Assembly: GCA_943704525.1 (NCBI GenBank)
Contig: CALSCQ010002838.1
Location: forward strand, 1 to 31,482
Length of the DNA stretch: 31,482 bases
DNA from: Pigoraptor vietnamica
Taxonomy: Eukaryota; Opisthokonta; Filasterea
Direction of reading: 5' to 3'
Part shown: one piece after another, positions 10,108 through 21,500 of the stretch
Numbering within the stretch: position 1 is the first letter of the stretch
How the letters are laid out: each line of letters starts with the position of its first letter
Notes under the pieces: model-generated
What the model was told of the DNA's origin: nothing
The model's input: the letters and a program-made list of their open reading frames with translations, nothing else
The model's database searches: none
Translations under genes and position numbers: made by a program

Positions 10108-13100
10108 ATGCGAGACTGCATTGCATTCGTCCTCTTTGTCGCGTGTCTCGCGCGCGCCGCCGCGCCGCCGATGTGGAGTCATTGCCCTTTCGAGTGCACA
10201 TGTGACTTCGACCCTGAGACCGGAGCGCCGGCGGTTCAGTCGTGTGCGTTCTCCATCCTCAACAAGACGACTCTGTAAGTGGAATCGTTGCAATCTTATG
10301 GTTTATCCCCGCTTTGTTGTCAAAGGTATAATTTGTGCCCGCTACACAGTACAGTACGTACGTCACGTATACGCCGCCGATCAGGCCGGGCGAACTGCCG
10401 GGGCCGAATCCGGCAATTTACGTCTTGACTAACTTGCCGACATGAATTGCAGCGATTGGAATGGAAAACAGGTTACGTCGATTCCAAGCGGAGTTTTCGA
10501 CAACCTGACCTCATTGGACACTCTGTGAGTATTAAAACACTGTGACGCGCTCGGGAACGACGGGTGTTATCAGTAGTGGGAGTGACAGGCTGGCATGTCG
10601 GCATGGCTGCATGGCTTTTGAGTGGAAATTTGTTAATCGACTGTCTTGAACTGTTGCAGTACGCTTCGGGCGAATCAGCTTTCAACTCTTCCCGCCGGTG
10701 TCTTCGACAAACTCACTACTCTGAAAACACTGTAAGCGACTGAGTCTGGTCATTGACATCACGTGTTTTGCTCGGCCGCAGTTGGTATTGCGTGACCATC
10801 AACTGACGCCCCGGCCGGTCGGTCGTAACTGGCTAACGGACGGATGTCAACTGAATTGAAGTGCTGATCGTATTAATACTCTCCCTGCGTTCTTAGCAAT
10901 CTCATGTTCAACCGCATAACGACCCTCCCAACCGGCGTCTTTGACAAGTTAACGAAATTGGAGCGGCTGTAAGTTGTTCTGTGTTTGTCAATGTCATGGC
11001 CGCCGGCCTGATCTTACCGCTAGTTCCGAGATAAGCGGACGCCGTCGGGTTTCTCAATTTGATTGTCTCACTTTATCATCCACTGCAGGTGGCTGGACGG
11101 CAACAAAATCGATAATCTTCCCGGCCTGCTTGACAAGCTCGGCCCGACGTTAAAAGAATTGTACGTGTTGGTCGAGCCGAGAGTCCAGATTGTGCCGGCG
11201 TCAGATGCAGTGCTGGCCTCTAACGTTCAGCCGTCACTGTTGCCGGGTAAACCGTTGTGCAGGTCTCTGTCTTCGACCTTTGGCTACTTCAGTGCCGACT
11301 TGGCCACTTTGCCAAGCATAACCGGAAAACTCCCTTTCCTCGAAGTATTGTAGGTGTAAGAATGTTATCGGAACAGCTGCATTTATCAAGGCGCTCGGCT
11401 CACTTTTTTCGTTTGCAGGTATCTCGATAACAATTGGATTACCAATCTTCCAAGCGGGATCTTTGACAGTTACCCAAAGCTGAGAGAATTGTATGTAACG
11501 ACTGACACGTGCATTGAGGTGACTGATTTTGCATTAACTTACAAGCAAACTTATTTGCAGGTATCTCAATTCGAACAACATCAAGATTATACCGCCAGGC
11601 ATTTTTAACAAACTTTCCAGCCTCGTGTACCTGTGAGTGTACGTGCAGTGGTGCATTCACAAACGTGTTGATCGATTTTGGCTAATTGCTGTATATGTCG
11701 AATTCACAGCAACCTCACCTCCAACAACATTCGATATCTGCCGAGCGGTTTCTTGAACGCGAACCCAAAGCTCCCGGCAGTGCTGAAGAGCTTGAGTGGA
11801 GTGGACCTCTCGAACAATCCTGGCTCTAAGGGAAACATGTGTGCTCACTATGGCATAAGCAAGATCAACATTTTCGGCATTGATCCGATGTGTGTTAACA
11901 AGACATGTGCCTCTTGTTTCTGCGATGTCGGGTGGTTTGGAGCTCAACCGACCACGGGTTCACCGTGCTATTATTATTGCGTAGAGGGAACATTCGGACC
12001 CGACTGTGTATTTAACTGCAGCTGTACGAACGGCGCTTCCTGTAATCGTATTACCGGTGCGTGTTCGTGCAAGAGTGGCTGGACTGGCGCGAATTGCGAC
12101 GTGCCTTGTGCGAACAACCAGTTCGGTGCCAACTGCAGCAAGGTCTGTACCTGCCAGAACGGGGCTCCCTGCAATCGTTTCACTGGCTGCGTGTGCACGA
12201 CGGGTTGGACGGGTGAAAATTGCGACCAGCCGTGCGCGACCAACCGGTTTGGGGCGAACTGCACGAGTGTCTGTGTCTGTCAAAACGGCGCGACTTGCGA
12301 TCGCTTTTCGGGTTCGTGTGCGTGCACGGCGGGATGGATGGGCACAACTTGCGATCAGCCGTGTGCGACCGATCGCTTTGGGGCGAATTGTACAAGCGTG
12401 TGTACTTGTCCGAGTCGTGCGACTTGCGATCGTTTTACGGGCGTTTGTACGTGCGCGAATGGCTGGATGGGAGCAAACTGTGATGTGGAGTGTGAGAGTG
12501 GTCGGTTCGGCGCGAACTGCAGCGGTGTCTGTTCGTGCCAGAACGGCGCTTTCTGTGATCGTTTTACAGGGTGCACATGTAATGCTGGTTGGACGGGGGC
12601 GAATTGCGACGTACCGTGCACGGGCGGTCGCTTCGGCGCGAACTGCAGCAGTGTCTGTTCATGCAATAACGGAGCTTTCTGTGATCGCTTTACGGGCGCG
12701 TGCACGTGCACTGCGGGATGGTCGGGTCTCACGTGCGACGTACCCTGTGGTCAAGGATCGTACGGTCCAAACTGTTCATTGACGTGTGGTTGTGGTGACG
12801 GTGCTTGCGATCGATTCAATGGGACCTGTACGTGCGCGCGAGGGTCGGGATATTTCGGACCAGCATGCCAACGTGAGTAGTTATTGGGACTGTTATGATA
12901 CGTTTACGACATGTGTTGTGGTAATATGTTGTTTTACGTATCGATTTCCCGTCACTGTTTTCAGGCTGCACGTGCAATGGAGGTGTCTGCGGCGACGATG
13001 GCGTACGTGGGACTGGCGCGTGCAATTGCAGCGCGCTGCTTGGGCTCGGCGGGCCCCACTGCAACACGACGTGCGATCAACTCCCGGGCACCTCGCAAAA

Positions 13101-15634
13101 GTACGGCTACGGGTGCGGCTCCTACTGTCCCTGTCTGAACGAGGCCACCTGCAACGCAACCACCGGGCGCTGCACCTGCTCATATCGCTACTACGGCGAC
13201 ATCTGCGGCTCGATCGTGAAGCCGTCTCAGCCGCGCGTCGTTGCCACGACCATTACGAGAGCTTTTCGCGTCGGCATTCGCCTCACGTGGACGCACATTG
13301 AGGATGAGGGCAGCGGGCCGCGGGCGTGGACGGACTGGCGCTACGAGATCAAGCAAACAGGCTGTATCCCCAAGGTTTTCTATGTGAGTCTGTAGAACAG
13401 TACGTGAATTGCGGCTACGCACTTTTGTCTTAAAATGCTCACGTTTGTATGCACGTTTGCAGGCCAACGACGTGCGTGAATATGTGGATATGGACGTCGT
13501 CATCAACCAGGACTACATCTACTTGGTCACGGCCTTCAACAGCCGGAACGACTCGTCGCCCGAGGCCGGGGTCGCCTACGTGCACCTCCAAAAGGCGGAG
13601 AAGCCCGCTCCCCCGCTCATCACGCCGGCGTCCGTCACGCCAACGCTCACGAAGGACCAGCTCAACGCGGCGATCAAGATCACGTGGACGGAGGACACGA
13701 GCAGCGGCCCGGTCATTCGCACATACATCTATCGCGATGGCGCCCTTCTCTTCAACGGGACGGCCATGGGAACGCTCTTCGAAGACCTCAACGTCGTTTA
13801 TGGCCGCACGTACGCGTACGATATCGTGAGCGAGAACGCGTACGGCAAATCAAATGCCACGTCCTTCAACGGCACTGCGTCGGTCGGCCCCGATAGGTTG
13901 AAGCCTTCGAATGTTCCCAACGGCAACACCATCGTCCCGTCGAGTGGATCGTCGAACGTCGCGGGACCCGTTGCGGGTGGCGTTATTGCCTCTATCGTGG
14001 GTGCGGCTGGCATTGTCGCCGCCATACTCTTTGTGCGGAAGCGCAAGTCGCGCAAGAAGATGGAGGCTCTCGCGCGCTCGGAGCTCGAGCTCATCGACAC
14101 GGTCGTGCGCCGCCCAGAAATTGCCGAAATCGAGATTCCGGGCTCGTGCATCCACCTGAAGAACCGGATCGGCGAGGGCGAGTTTGGCGAAGTGTACAGC
14201 GCGGACGTGACAATGGAGCGCGGCGGGTTAGCGACGACTGTGAGGGCGGCGGTGAAGACGTTCAAGGTTACGGCACTCGCGTCGGCGGATGACATTCGCT
14301 CGGCACGGAGCGCATTCATGGCAGAGATCGACCTCATGCGTTCCATCCCTCCACACGACAACATCATCGCGCTCCTCGGCGTGTGCATCGCAGGTGCGTT
14401 TTGAGTGCACCTTGCGTGTTTCACTTGTTTTGTAATATTTTTTTTTCGCTAGTCACTCTGTCAAACTGACACTTACTATGATGTAATGAAAACTCTTCGT
14501 GCAGAGCGACCCCAACTGTATGGTGTTGGAGTTCGCTGCGCACGGCGATTTGCGGCACTTCCTTCTCGACAGCAAGGCAACGGATTTCACGCCAACGGAC
14601 CTTCTCTGCTTCTGCATTGGTATGTGGCATACCTTTAGATCTCGGCTCAAAATCACAGTTCGCAAACTTGCGAAGTGTGCTGATGTGCCTGCCGTTCCGT
14701 TTTTCAGACATCGCGCGTGGAATGGAGCACCTCACCAAGTGCGAGATAGTACATCGGTAATGTGGCAAAAAGATGTTCAACTGCTCGCATTGGTCATCGA
14801 TTTGTCGGTTGTAAGTTTTCTTAACTTTTCCTCTGTTCGTGACTGTACTGCGGCAGTGATCTCGCCGCTCGCAATTGTATGGTGATGGCGTGCGCCCGGC
14901 CGTCGCAAGCGCAAGAGACCGGTTGGAAGCTTTCGCCGAAGGCGTTGCAAATCGTTGTCAAGGTCGCCGACATGGGGCTTTCGCGGGAGACCGGCGCGAG
15001 TGGCGACTACTACGTTGCGAAGACGAGGCGCAAGCTCCCCGTCAAGTGGTGGGTGCAACCGTTTTGCTAAACTGTGAATCAAACTTTCGATTGACTTGAC
15101 AGTCTTTTTATATCGCAGGATGGCCCTTGAATCTCTCGAGAAGCGCATCTTTACCCACGCGACAGACATGTGGTCGTTCGGTATCGTTATGTGGGAGGTG
15201 TTTGCGAGGGGCGCCAAGCCATACCCAGGCCTCGAGAACCACGCGGTTGCAAGTGAGTGTGAATTTGCATTGCATGTCGAAAAAGTGCACCAAGTCAAAT
15301 GCCGTGCTGCCATTTCAGTGTGTAATCTTACATTCATTACTTTGCAGCGTACCTTTCGCAGAACAAACGCATGGATCCCCCGAACGATTGCCCGAAGCCC
15401 GTGCACGCGACGATGGAGGCGTGCTGGCGGAAGCACCCAGAGACGCGCCCGCAGTTCGCGCAGGTCATTCTGCAGCTGCGGCGTGCGATGATGATCCTCT
15501 CGGGGACGAGCGTGCCAGAGACGGCCTCAACGACGGACGGTGGACCGAGGGCAGTGGGCGGCGATGGCGAGCTGTACGCGCTCATGGTCCCCGAGCCTAC
15601 CTACGAAGAAACAGCCAACGAGTCCGAGGGATAG
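10108..15634 (+). CDS. Receptor tyrosine kinase: signal peptide, LRR, EGF, FN3, TM, kinase
   Basis: Exons: 10108-10274, 10453-10524, 10660-10731, 10897-10968, 11089-11160, 11263-11349, 11419-11490, 11561-11632, 11710-12872, 12965-13383, 13463-about 14389, 14505-14619, 14708-14756, 14857-15048, 15119-15252, 15348-15634 (about 1,320 aa). A signal peptide (MRDCIAFVLFVACLARAAA) and a CPFECTC N-cap precede about eight LRRs of the LPxGVFDKLTxLxxL type. Nine EGF-like modules follow (GRFGANCSxVCxCxNGAxCDRFTG pattern), then two FN3-like domains and a TM segment near residues 923-946 with a KRKSRKK stop. The kinase has GEGEFGEV, AAVK, HRDLAARN (about 1119) and PVKWMALE, the tyrosine-kinase signature. 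DFG is replaced by DMG (about 1158), and about 20 residues are inserted after HRDLAARN. The tail carries YALM (YxxM, the PI3-kinase SH2 type). The exon 11-12 junction does not fit in frame with the obvious donor at 14394; a GC donor at 14390 or GT at 14381 would. Ligand unknown. Confidence 0.92.
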
Positions 15635-15884
15635 GGGAGACGATGTGGATGCGCAATACACGCGCGCTCATTTGTCCATTTTCATGCAGTTCATGAAGAA
15701 TGACTTGTCAAAAATTCCAAATCTTCGAAGATTAAGTTTCTAGATCTTGGCTTCAGCACGCAGTCCCCCGGGAAATTGCTTGCCGATCACGTGCCCATCA
15801 CATCACAGTAACGGGCGTAACATACACCAACACCTACATTCTTATACATCTCTCCCCGTCGTTTCGTTCGTCTCTACCGTTTCT

Positions 15885-18284
15885 ATGGTGCCCCCGTGGA
15901 ACGACCTGCGGCTCGTGTCCGCCGGCGCAGATGCCATCCCCCCTTCGGCACTACTGCCGGCGGAATCGCCCGTGAGCGTAGCTGCGTTTAAGACGCTCTC
16001 GCGGGGCGTGTCGGTGTCTGCCAAGGCACGTTTGTGGGCGACATGCGCTTTGCATTGCTTTCCTTCCGTCTTGTTTGTTGTGTTTTCTGTTGGCCAGCTG
16101 CTGAATGAATTGGTGCGATTGGTATGTTCCGTTGCTTCACTTCTGATGCCTTTCATTGCGCGTTTTCAGCACTTGCGAAAGCCGGAGCTGTGGGCGGACG
16201 CGCAGCTTCTCTCTCGCCTGCGGTACAGAAATAGCAACCAGCACAGAAGGTCAAAGTGGGTGTCGGTGTGATTTCTTAATGTAGCAGTCATGGTCACATT
16301 CATTGCACACGCACAAACTCACACGCACACACTCACACACACTCAGACGCACACAAACACACGCACACACCGACGCACACACGCACACACACACAGACAC
16401 ACACACTCACACGCACACACAGACACACTCACTCACACGCGCACACGACGCACATACACTCACACGCACACACGGACGCACGCGCAATATTGACGTGCAT
16501 TGACACGCAGGCTCTTTCAGCGCTTTACGCACGTCAGCCGTCTCTTGGTCCGCCTTGAGTCCCTCTCACTCGCCGCATCTGCCGCGTCCTTCTCGTCGTC
16601 CCTCCCCACGAAAGTGATCGTCAAGTCTCATGGCGACCGACTGGACCCCTCCGCCCGCTTTCCCTCCCGCGAGCACGCAACCGCTGTTGCCGTGAAGGCC
16701 ATGTCGGCAGTGCGTCTCTTGAGTGCGCTGCGTGAAGCATGCGTTGCGGCGTACGCCGTCGCGGAGTCGTTCCTCGCGGCGGCCGAGTTCATGTCCCTTG
16801 CGCTGGTGCTCGCGGCGATCGCTTCGCGTGTGTTCGTCCTCTCCGAGCTCATGTCGACCGATGCCTGCGAGTTGTACGACGCCGTCCGCCCGTGGCTCTC
16901 GCAACTGCCTCCGTGCCCGGCCGGTGCCGCCGAGGGGTTTGACGCGGACGCATTCCGCGCCATCGACATTGCCTCGTTACCGCGCTTTCTCAAGGAGGCG
17001 ATTACAAGCGATGCCATTGTTGCTGCACGTGCGCGCGACGCAACCGCAGCGCATGGAACTGCCAGCGCGTCTGTGTCTGCAACGGCGATGGACGTGGATG
17101 ACCTTGGGGTCGCCATGCCCGCGGAATCGCCGTTAGTGCCCTTGCGACGCTCTGCTGTGATCGAGAATCCCTCGTCACGCGTGGAGCCGCCGCCACCGCC
17201 GACGTCCGTCGCTTTCGGCGTCGCGTCCGTCGCAGCCGTCGACACCGACAGCGACACGTCGAGCGATGAAAAGGGAGAGGGACGGCCAAGTGCTGCTGCG
17301 GTGGCAGGCGCGCTGTTATCGTCCGCAACAACATCGCCGCAACTCGCTCACGATGTCGCACGCGCAACCGAGGGCGAAGGGGCGCGTGACGATGCAGAGA
17401 AACATGCCGTTCGCAAGCCTCTCATCGGGCGCTCGACGGGGGTTAATATTGAGGAGCGCATGCGTGAGACTGCGAAGACGGCGACTGTCGACGCCTCGGC
17501 TGCGTTGGGCGCGAAGAGGCGTGCAGCCAGTGAGGGCGATGTGCACACGGAGAAACGACCGAAGTCCACGTCGGAGAAGGGAAGCAAATCTGCGCACGTG
17601 TTGGCGCAGGGTGATGCGGGCGCGAAGATGATGGGTGTACGAGTGGGAGGGAAGGCGACGGAGCGATCGAACGATTCGTTAGCGCCGCAGGTGAAACGGT
17701 CTGTGACGGAGCCTCATCTTCAAAAGCCAACGGCGGCGGAAAAGGGAGGCGTTGCGGCTGAGCAGCGAATTGGGGCGAAAGCGAACAGCGCATCGAATGC
17801 TTCGAACTCATTGGAGAAAGTGGGCGTTGCTGGCGCGGCGTTACAACCAGCGAAGCCATCGCAGCACAAGAGGTCGCTTGGGGATGCACCCGTGGCGAAG
17901 GCGAAGGGGACGGGCCAGTCACGTGATGCCGCCGGTACGACCGGAGCGAAAGGGGCGCCGCATCCCGAGCGACCCCAAGCGAAATCGCCTCTTGGGACAG
18001 TGGCGACTGTTACGCCGGCGGTACCGCAGCCGAAGAAGCGCCCTCGCGGCGACGAGGATGTGCAGGGCACGCGTGCATCGGCCCCGAGGACGGACGACGT
18101 CGCGGCGCTGTTGTTTGGGACGGCCGCTGCGAAGAAGCCGACGGGCGCTCGCCACGCAATGACGCCCTTGGCAGTGAAAGGCATGGGTGGGAAGGCGGCG
18201 CCAGCGCAGCCGAAATCTGAGGGTCACGTGAGGAAGAAGCAGAAAAAGGGCGACGACGATTTGGACGACATTTTTGGGTTCTGA
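15885..18284 (+). CDS. NEPRO: NEPRO-like nucleolar protein (DUF4477 type; RNase MRP-associated in human)
   Basis: Four exons: 15885-about 16013 (donor could also be after 16007), 16098-16112, 16170-16222, 16511-18284; about 656 aa. The N-terminus VPPWNDLRL resembles the PWNRVRIP start of human NEPRO. Hydrophobic helices follow, with RVFVLSELM and LPRFLKEAI placed as in NEPRO, then about 330 residues of Ala/Lys/Gly-rich low-complexity sequence, and an end KKKQKKGDDDLDDIFGF that matches the acidic DDIDDIF end of NEPRO. Human NEPRO is nucleolar and has been linked to RNase MRP and rRNA processing. The basic repeats (KKRPRG, KKQKK) suit nuclear or nucleolar targeting. Exon 2 is only 15 nt (LLNEL). 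The gene starts 250 bases after the receptor stop on the same strand and converges on STAM. The family call rests on remembered motifs and order, so it is moderate. Confidence 0.6.
16303..16490. repeat. CA-rich microsatellite in NEPRO-like intron 3
   Basis: Interrupted CACA, CTCACA and CGCACA repeats fill most of the intron 16223-16510. They read as CA on the coding strand and end about 20 bases before the acceptor of the large exon. Confidence 0.9.
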
Positions 18285-18522
18285 GAATGAAATTGTATAG
18301 CGATTGTGTGAAGTCAATGATCTATTGTGTGAAAGCATGCGGAGTGCGCGTGCTGCATGTTTTGTCTCTGTGTGTGTGTGTGTGTGTGTGTTTGTGGTGC
18401 GTTGTAGAAAATCCCCTTCGAACGAGTAAGATTACTCCTTATACTCTCACGAACCACAACGAAGGCCTATATTGTCACACACAACGCACGCACGCACGCA
18501 CGCGCACGCCACACAGGCCATG
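18285..18522. other. Convergent 3' intergenic region
   Basis: This 238-base stretch lies between the stops of the NEPRO-like gene (+) and STAM (-). It has a (GT)n run at about 18368-18392 and a CGCA run at 18484-18506. Nothing else is recognisable. Confidence 0.7.
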
Positions 18523-21500
18523 TCACCGAATCGGCGTGGTCTGCTGCTGCTGCGGCGGCGGCGGATATCCGCTCTGAGAGGGATACCTAAGGCCGAAAGG
18601 GACATCAACGCACGTCAATAAGAAGCCGTTGTGTTACACGCAGATTTACAACATAAATTCAAAGAATACAAAGCCAATCACAATCCTGACGCGAAAAAAC
18701 ATTCATCGCACTTACCCCGTCGGCGCAACCTGCTGATACGGCGGCGGCTGTGCGAAAAAAAAAAAAAGTACGTGTAAGCCACAACATTACAATCGAATTT
18801 GAAACGGAGATGCATCAGAGCGTGCACCGCACCCCATCCTCCACACGCGCGCACATGAACCACACGCGGGCACACACCTGCTGTGCGCTGGCGCCGTAGT
18901 GGCCTCCTGGGGGCGGCCCGTACTGCGACGGCGGCGGCATTCCGTGTTGTGGCGGGGGCGCGCCGTAATACCCGCCCGGCTGCTGCGGCGGGGGTGGCCC
19001 ACCAGCGGTAGGGTACGGCAACGGCGCAGAATACCCCGGGTACCCGCCGGCACCCGCGGGCGGTGCGACCATGCCGCCGTACTGTTGGGCCTGCTGTTGC
19101 TGCATCATCCGCACTTGGCGCTGGAGCGAGTCGTAGTGGACAATGGCCTTGCAGAAGCGCTCGTTGAGGCTCGCGTAGCTCTCCCTCCTAGCCTCGCACC
19201 CCTTCTGCTTCTCCCGCAGCGACGTGCGCATGGCCAGGCATGCCTCCATGAGCTCGGCGATCGTGTCGTTCTCCGCCTGGGAGCCGCCCGCGGGGTCTGC
19301 GTTCGAGAGCATCTGTAGGAGCACGTCGACCTGCTCTGCCGAGATGGCCGGGGCGTCCGCGCGCTTCGCGCCCGCCGGCTGGGCCTGCTGCTGCTGCGGC
19401 TGAGGCGCCGCTTGCGAATGCGCGTGAGACGCTGCGGGCGGTCGCGGGGCGGTCGCTTGCGGCTGCGACTGCGGCTGCGATTGAGGCTTCGGCGCATCGC
19501 CGCGGTAAGGCTCGACAAAGTTGGCGGGAAAGAAGCCGGTGAACCCGCCAATTTCTCCGCGCCACCAGTTGGGATCCGAGTCGTCGATGATGTTGATTAT
19601 CTCGCCCTCTTTGAAGCCGAGCTCGTTGTCTTCCTTCGGATCAAACTCGAACAGCGCACGGACGCGCTTCTGCGGCCGTCGAGGGACGCGCGCGAAGGGT
19701 CAGAGTCAAGCAGACGGTGGCACACGCACACACACGACACACATGCACACACGAAACACACAACACACACAGTATCAGATAAACAATAGCGAACAACATG
19801 GCGATATTTAATAACACAACACGGGCGGGATGGCGAAAAGACGTGAAAGGATCCCAGCGAATCAGCGACGAAACAGGCCAAATCACCTTCTGAGGCTGCG
19901 CAGGGGATGGTGTCCGCTTTGGGGCGGCTCCGTTGGCATCTTGGAGAGAGAGCGCAATCGCACGCGCAATGTCGTCCTCCTCTTGTGCACGTGACTGCGA
20001 ATGCAAACAGAGACGTCAACAGCCAATCACGGCAGACAGCGGGCTCGAAGTGGCAAACATCGTAATGTACGTGCGACGAAGAACACGCGCACAACTGAGC
20101 AAAGAACGCGCAAAGAACACGAAAGAAATGCACAACAGGGCCACTGCGCGCCCACCTGCGGGGCCACGGGTGGCTGCGCCTGCTGTTGCTGTTGCTGCTG
20201 CTGTGGCGAGCTCGTCGCGCGGGCACGTGACCCGCCCTTTTCGGGGAGCGCAAATCCCTCGTTGCGCAATTGGCTGCAGACGGTGCGAATGCCCGAGAAC
20301 GCAGGATCGTTGCCGTACTCCGACTCCCAGTCGCGGAGGAGCTCGTTGATCTTCCCACACACCTTGATGTTCGTCGCATACTGCCATAGAGAGGGGTATG
20401 GAGTGGTGAGAAGGGTGAGTGTGCGCAGTTGGTTGTGGTGCGTGCAGGGCCAAGCAGATTGCAATATGCTCACAGAAGAAGAGTAATTGTACTATGCAAC
20501 TATGTGCGTGTGTGTGTTTGTGTGCGCGTATGTGTGTGCGTGTTGTGTGTGCGTGTGTGTGTGCGTGTGTATGCGTGCACGTGTGTATGCGTGCGCGTGT
20601 TTGTGTGTGTGTGCGTGTGTGCGTACGCTTTTGTGTGTGCGTGTGCGTGCGCGCGCGCGTGTGTGTGTGCGTGCGTGCGTGTGTGTGCACGCATAGCACA
20701 GCATCCCTCCAGTAACGCACCCGTGGCTGCAAAAGGCGCGAGATCTCGCCAAGGTTGTCACGCTTGAACAGCTCGGAATGGAAAGGGCGGCGACAGTTCT
20801 TCACACACGCCTCAAGCACCTGCAATAGCGTTCGCCACATATATGAGAAGAAAGGGTCCATCACCGTCTGTCTCTTCTCACACTTAAGTCGATGGAGACG
20901 TCTAACGATATACATGCCGCGGACGCACCAAAGCACACATGAAGAAATTGGCAATTTTAAAAGATTCGCAACGAGATGCACAACGGTAGATTTGATGGTG
21001 CCTCGCGACAATACCCACCACGAGTGCCTGGTATGCGACATTCTGGTGCTTGTCGGCCGCGCGGCGGAGGAGAATTCGCACAGCCTCACCGGCACTGCGC
21101 AGAAAAGCGCACAGGGCATCTCTCAGTTGGAGAGTGTTGTCGACGGACCCACACACACACAGACGCAATTAAAAAGAAAGCGGAAAGATATAAGACCAAG
21201 AAGAAGGGAAGACAACCACGTGCATACAGCACGCACGAGAGTGAGGCAGAGAGAGACAGAGAGCGAGACAGAAGTACAGACGCGCGACCACTCACGCAGA
21301 GTCGCTATGGTTGACGCGGTCGCACACTTCCATAATCTGCGCCCAATCTTCCGCGCCAGGCGCCACGGACTGCGCGGTGGCTTTCTCTGAGGGCAAAGAA
21401 AAGGGTCGTCGTCAGATATAAACGGTGCCAAAAACATCGCTGAAGCGAAAAAATATATATGGTTGTTTCTCATTTCTCTCTACGTTTGAAATTTCACTTC

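Noticed and set aside
9889-10293. 134-codon open frame antisense to the receptor first exon
   Set aside because: It is the shadow of the signal-peptide exon and of GC-rich leader sequence; no domain is visible.
12006-12782. Long alternative-frame and antisense open frames across the EGF exon
   Set aside because: They arise from the repeat structure of the EGF modules; only the frame of 11678-12880 gives the Cys pattern.
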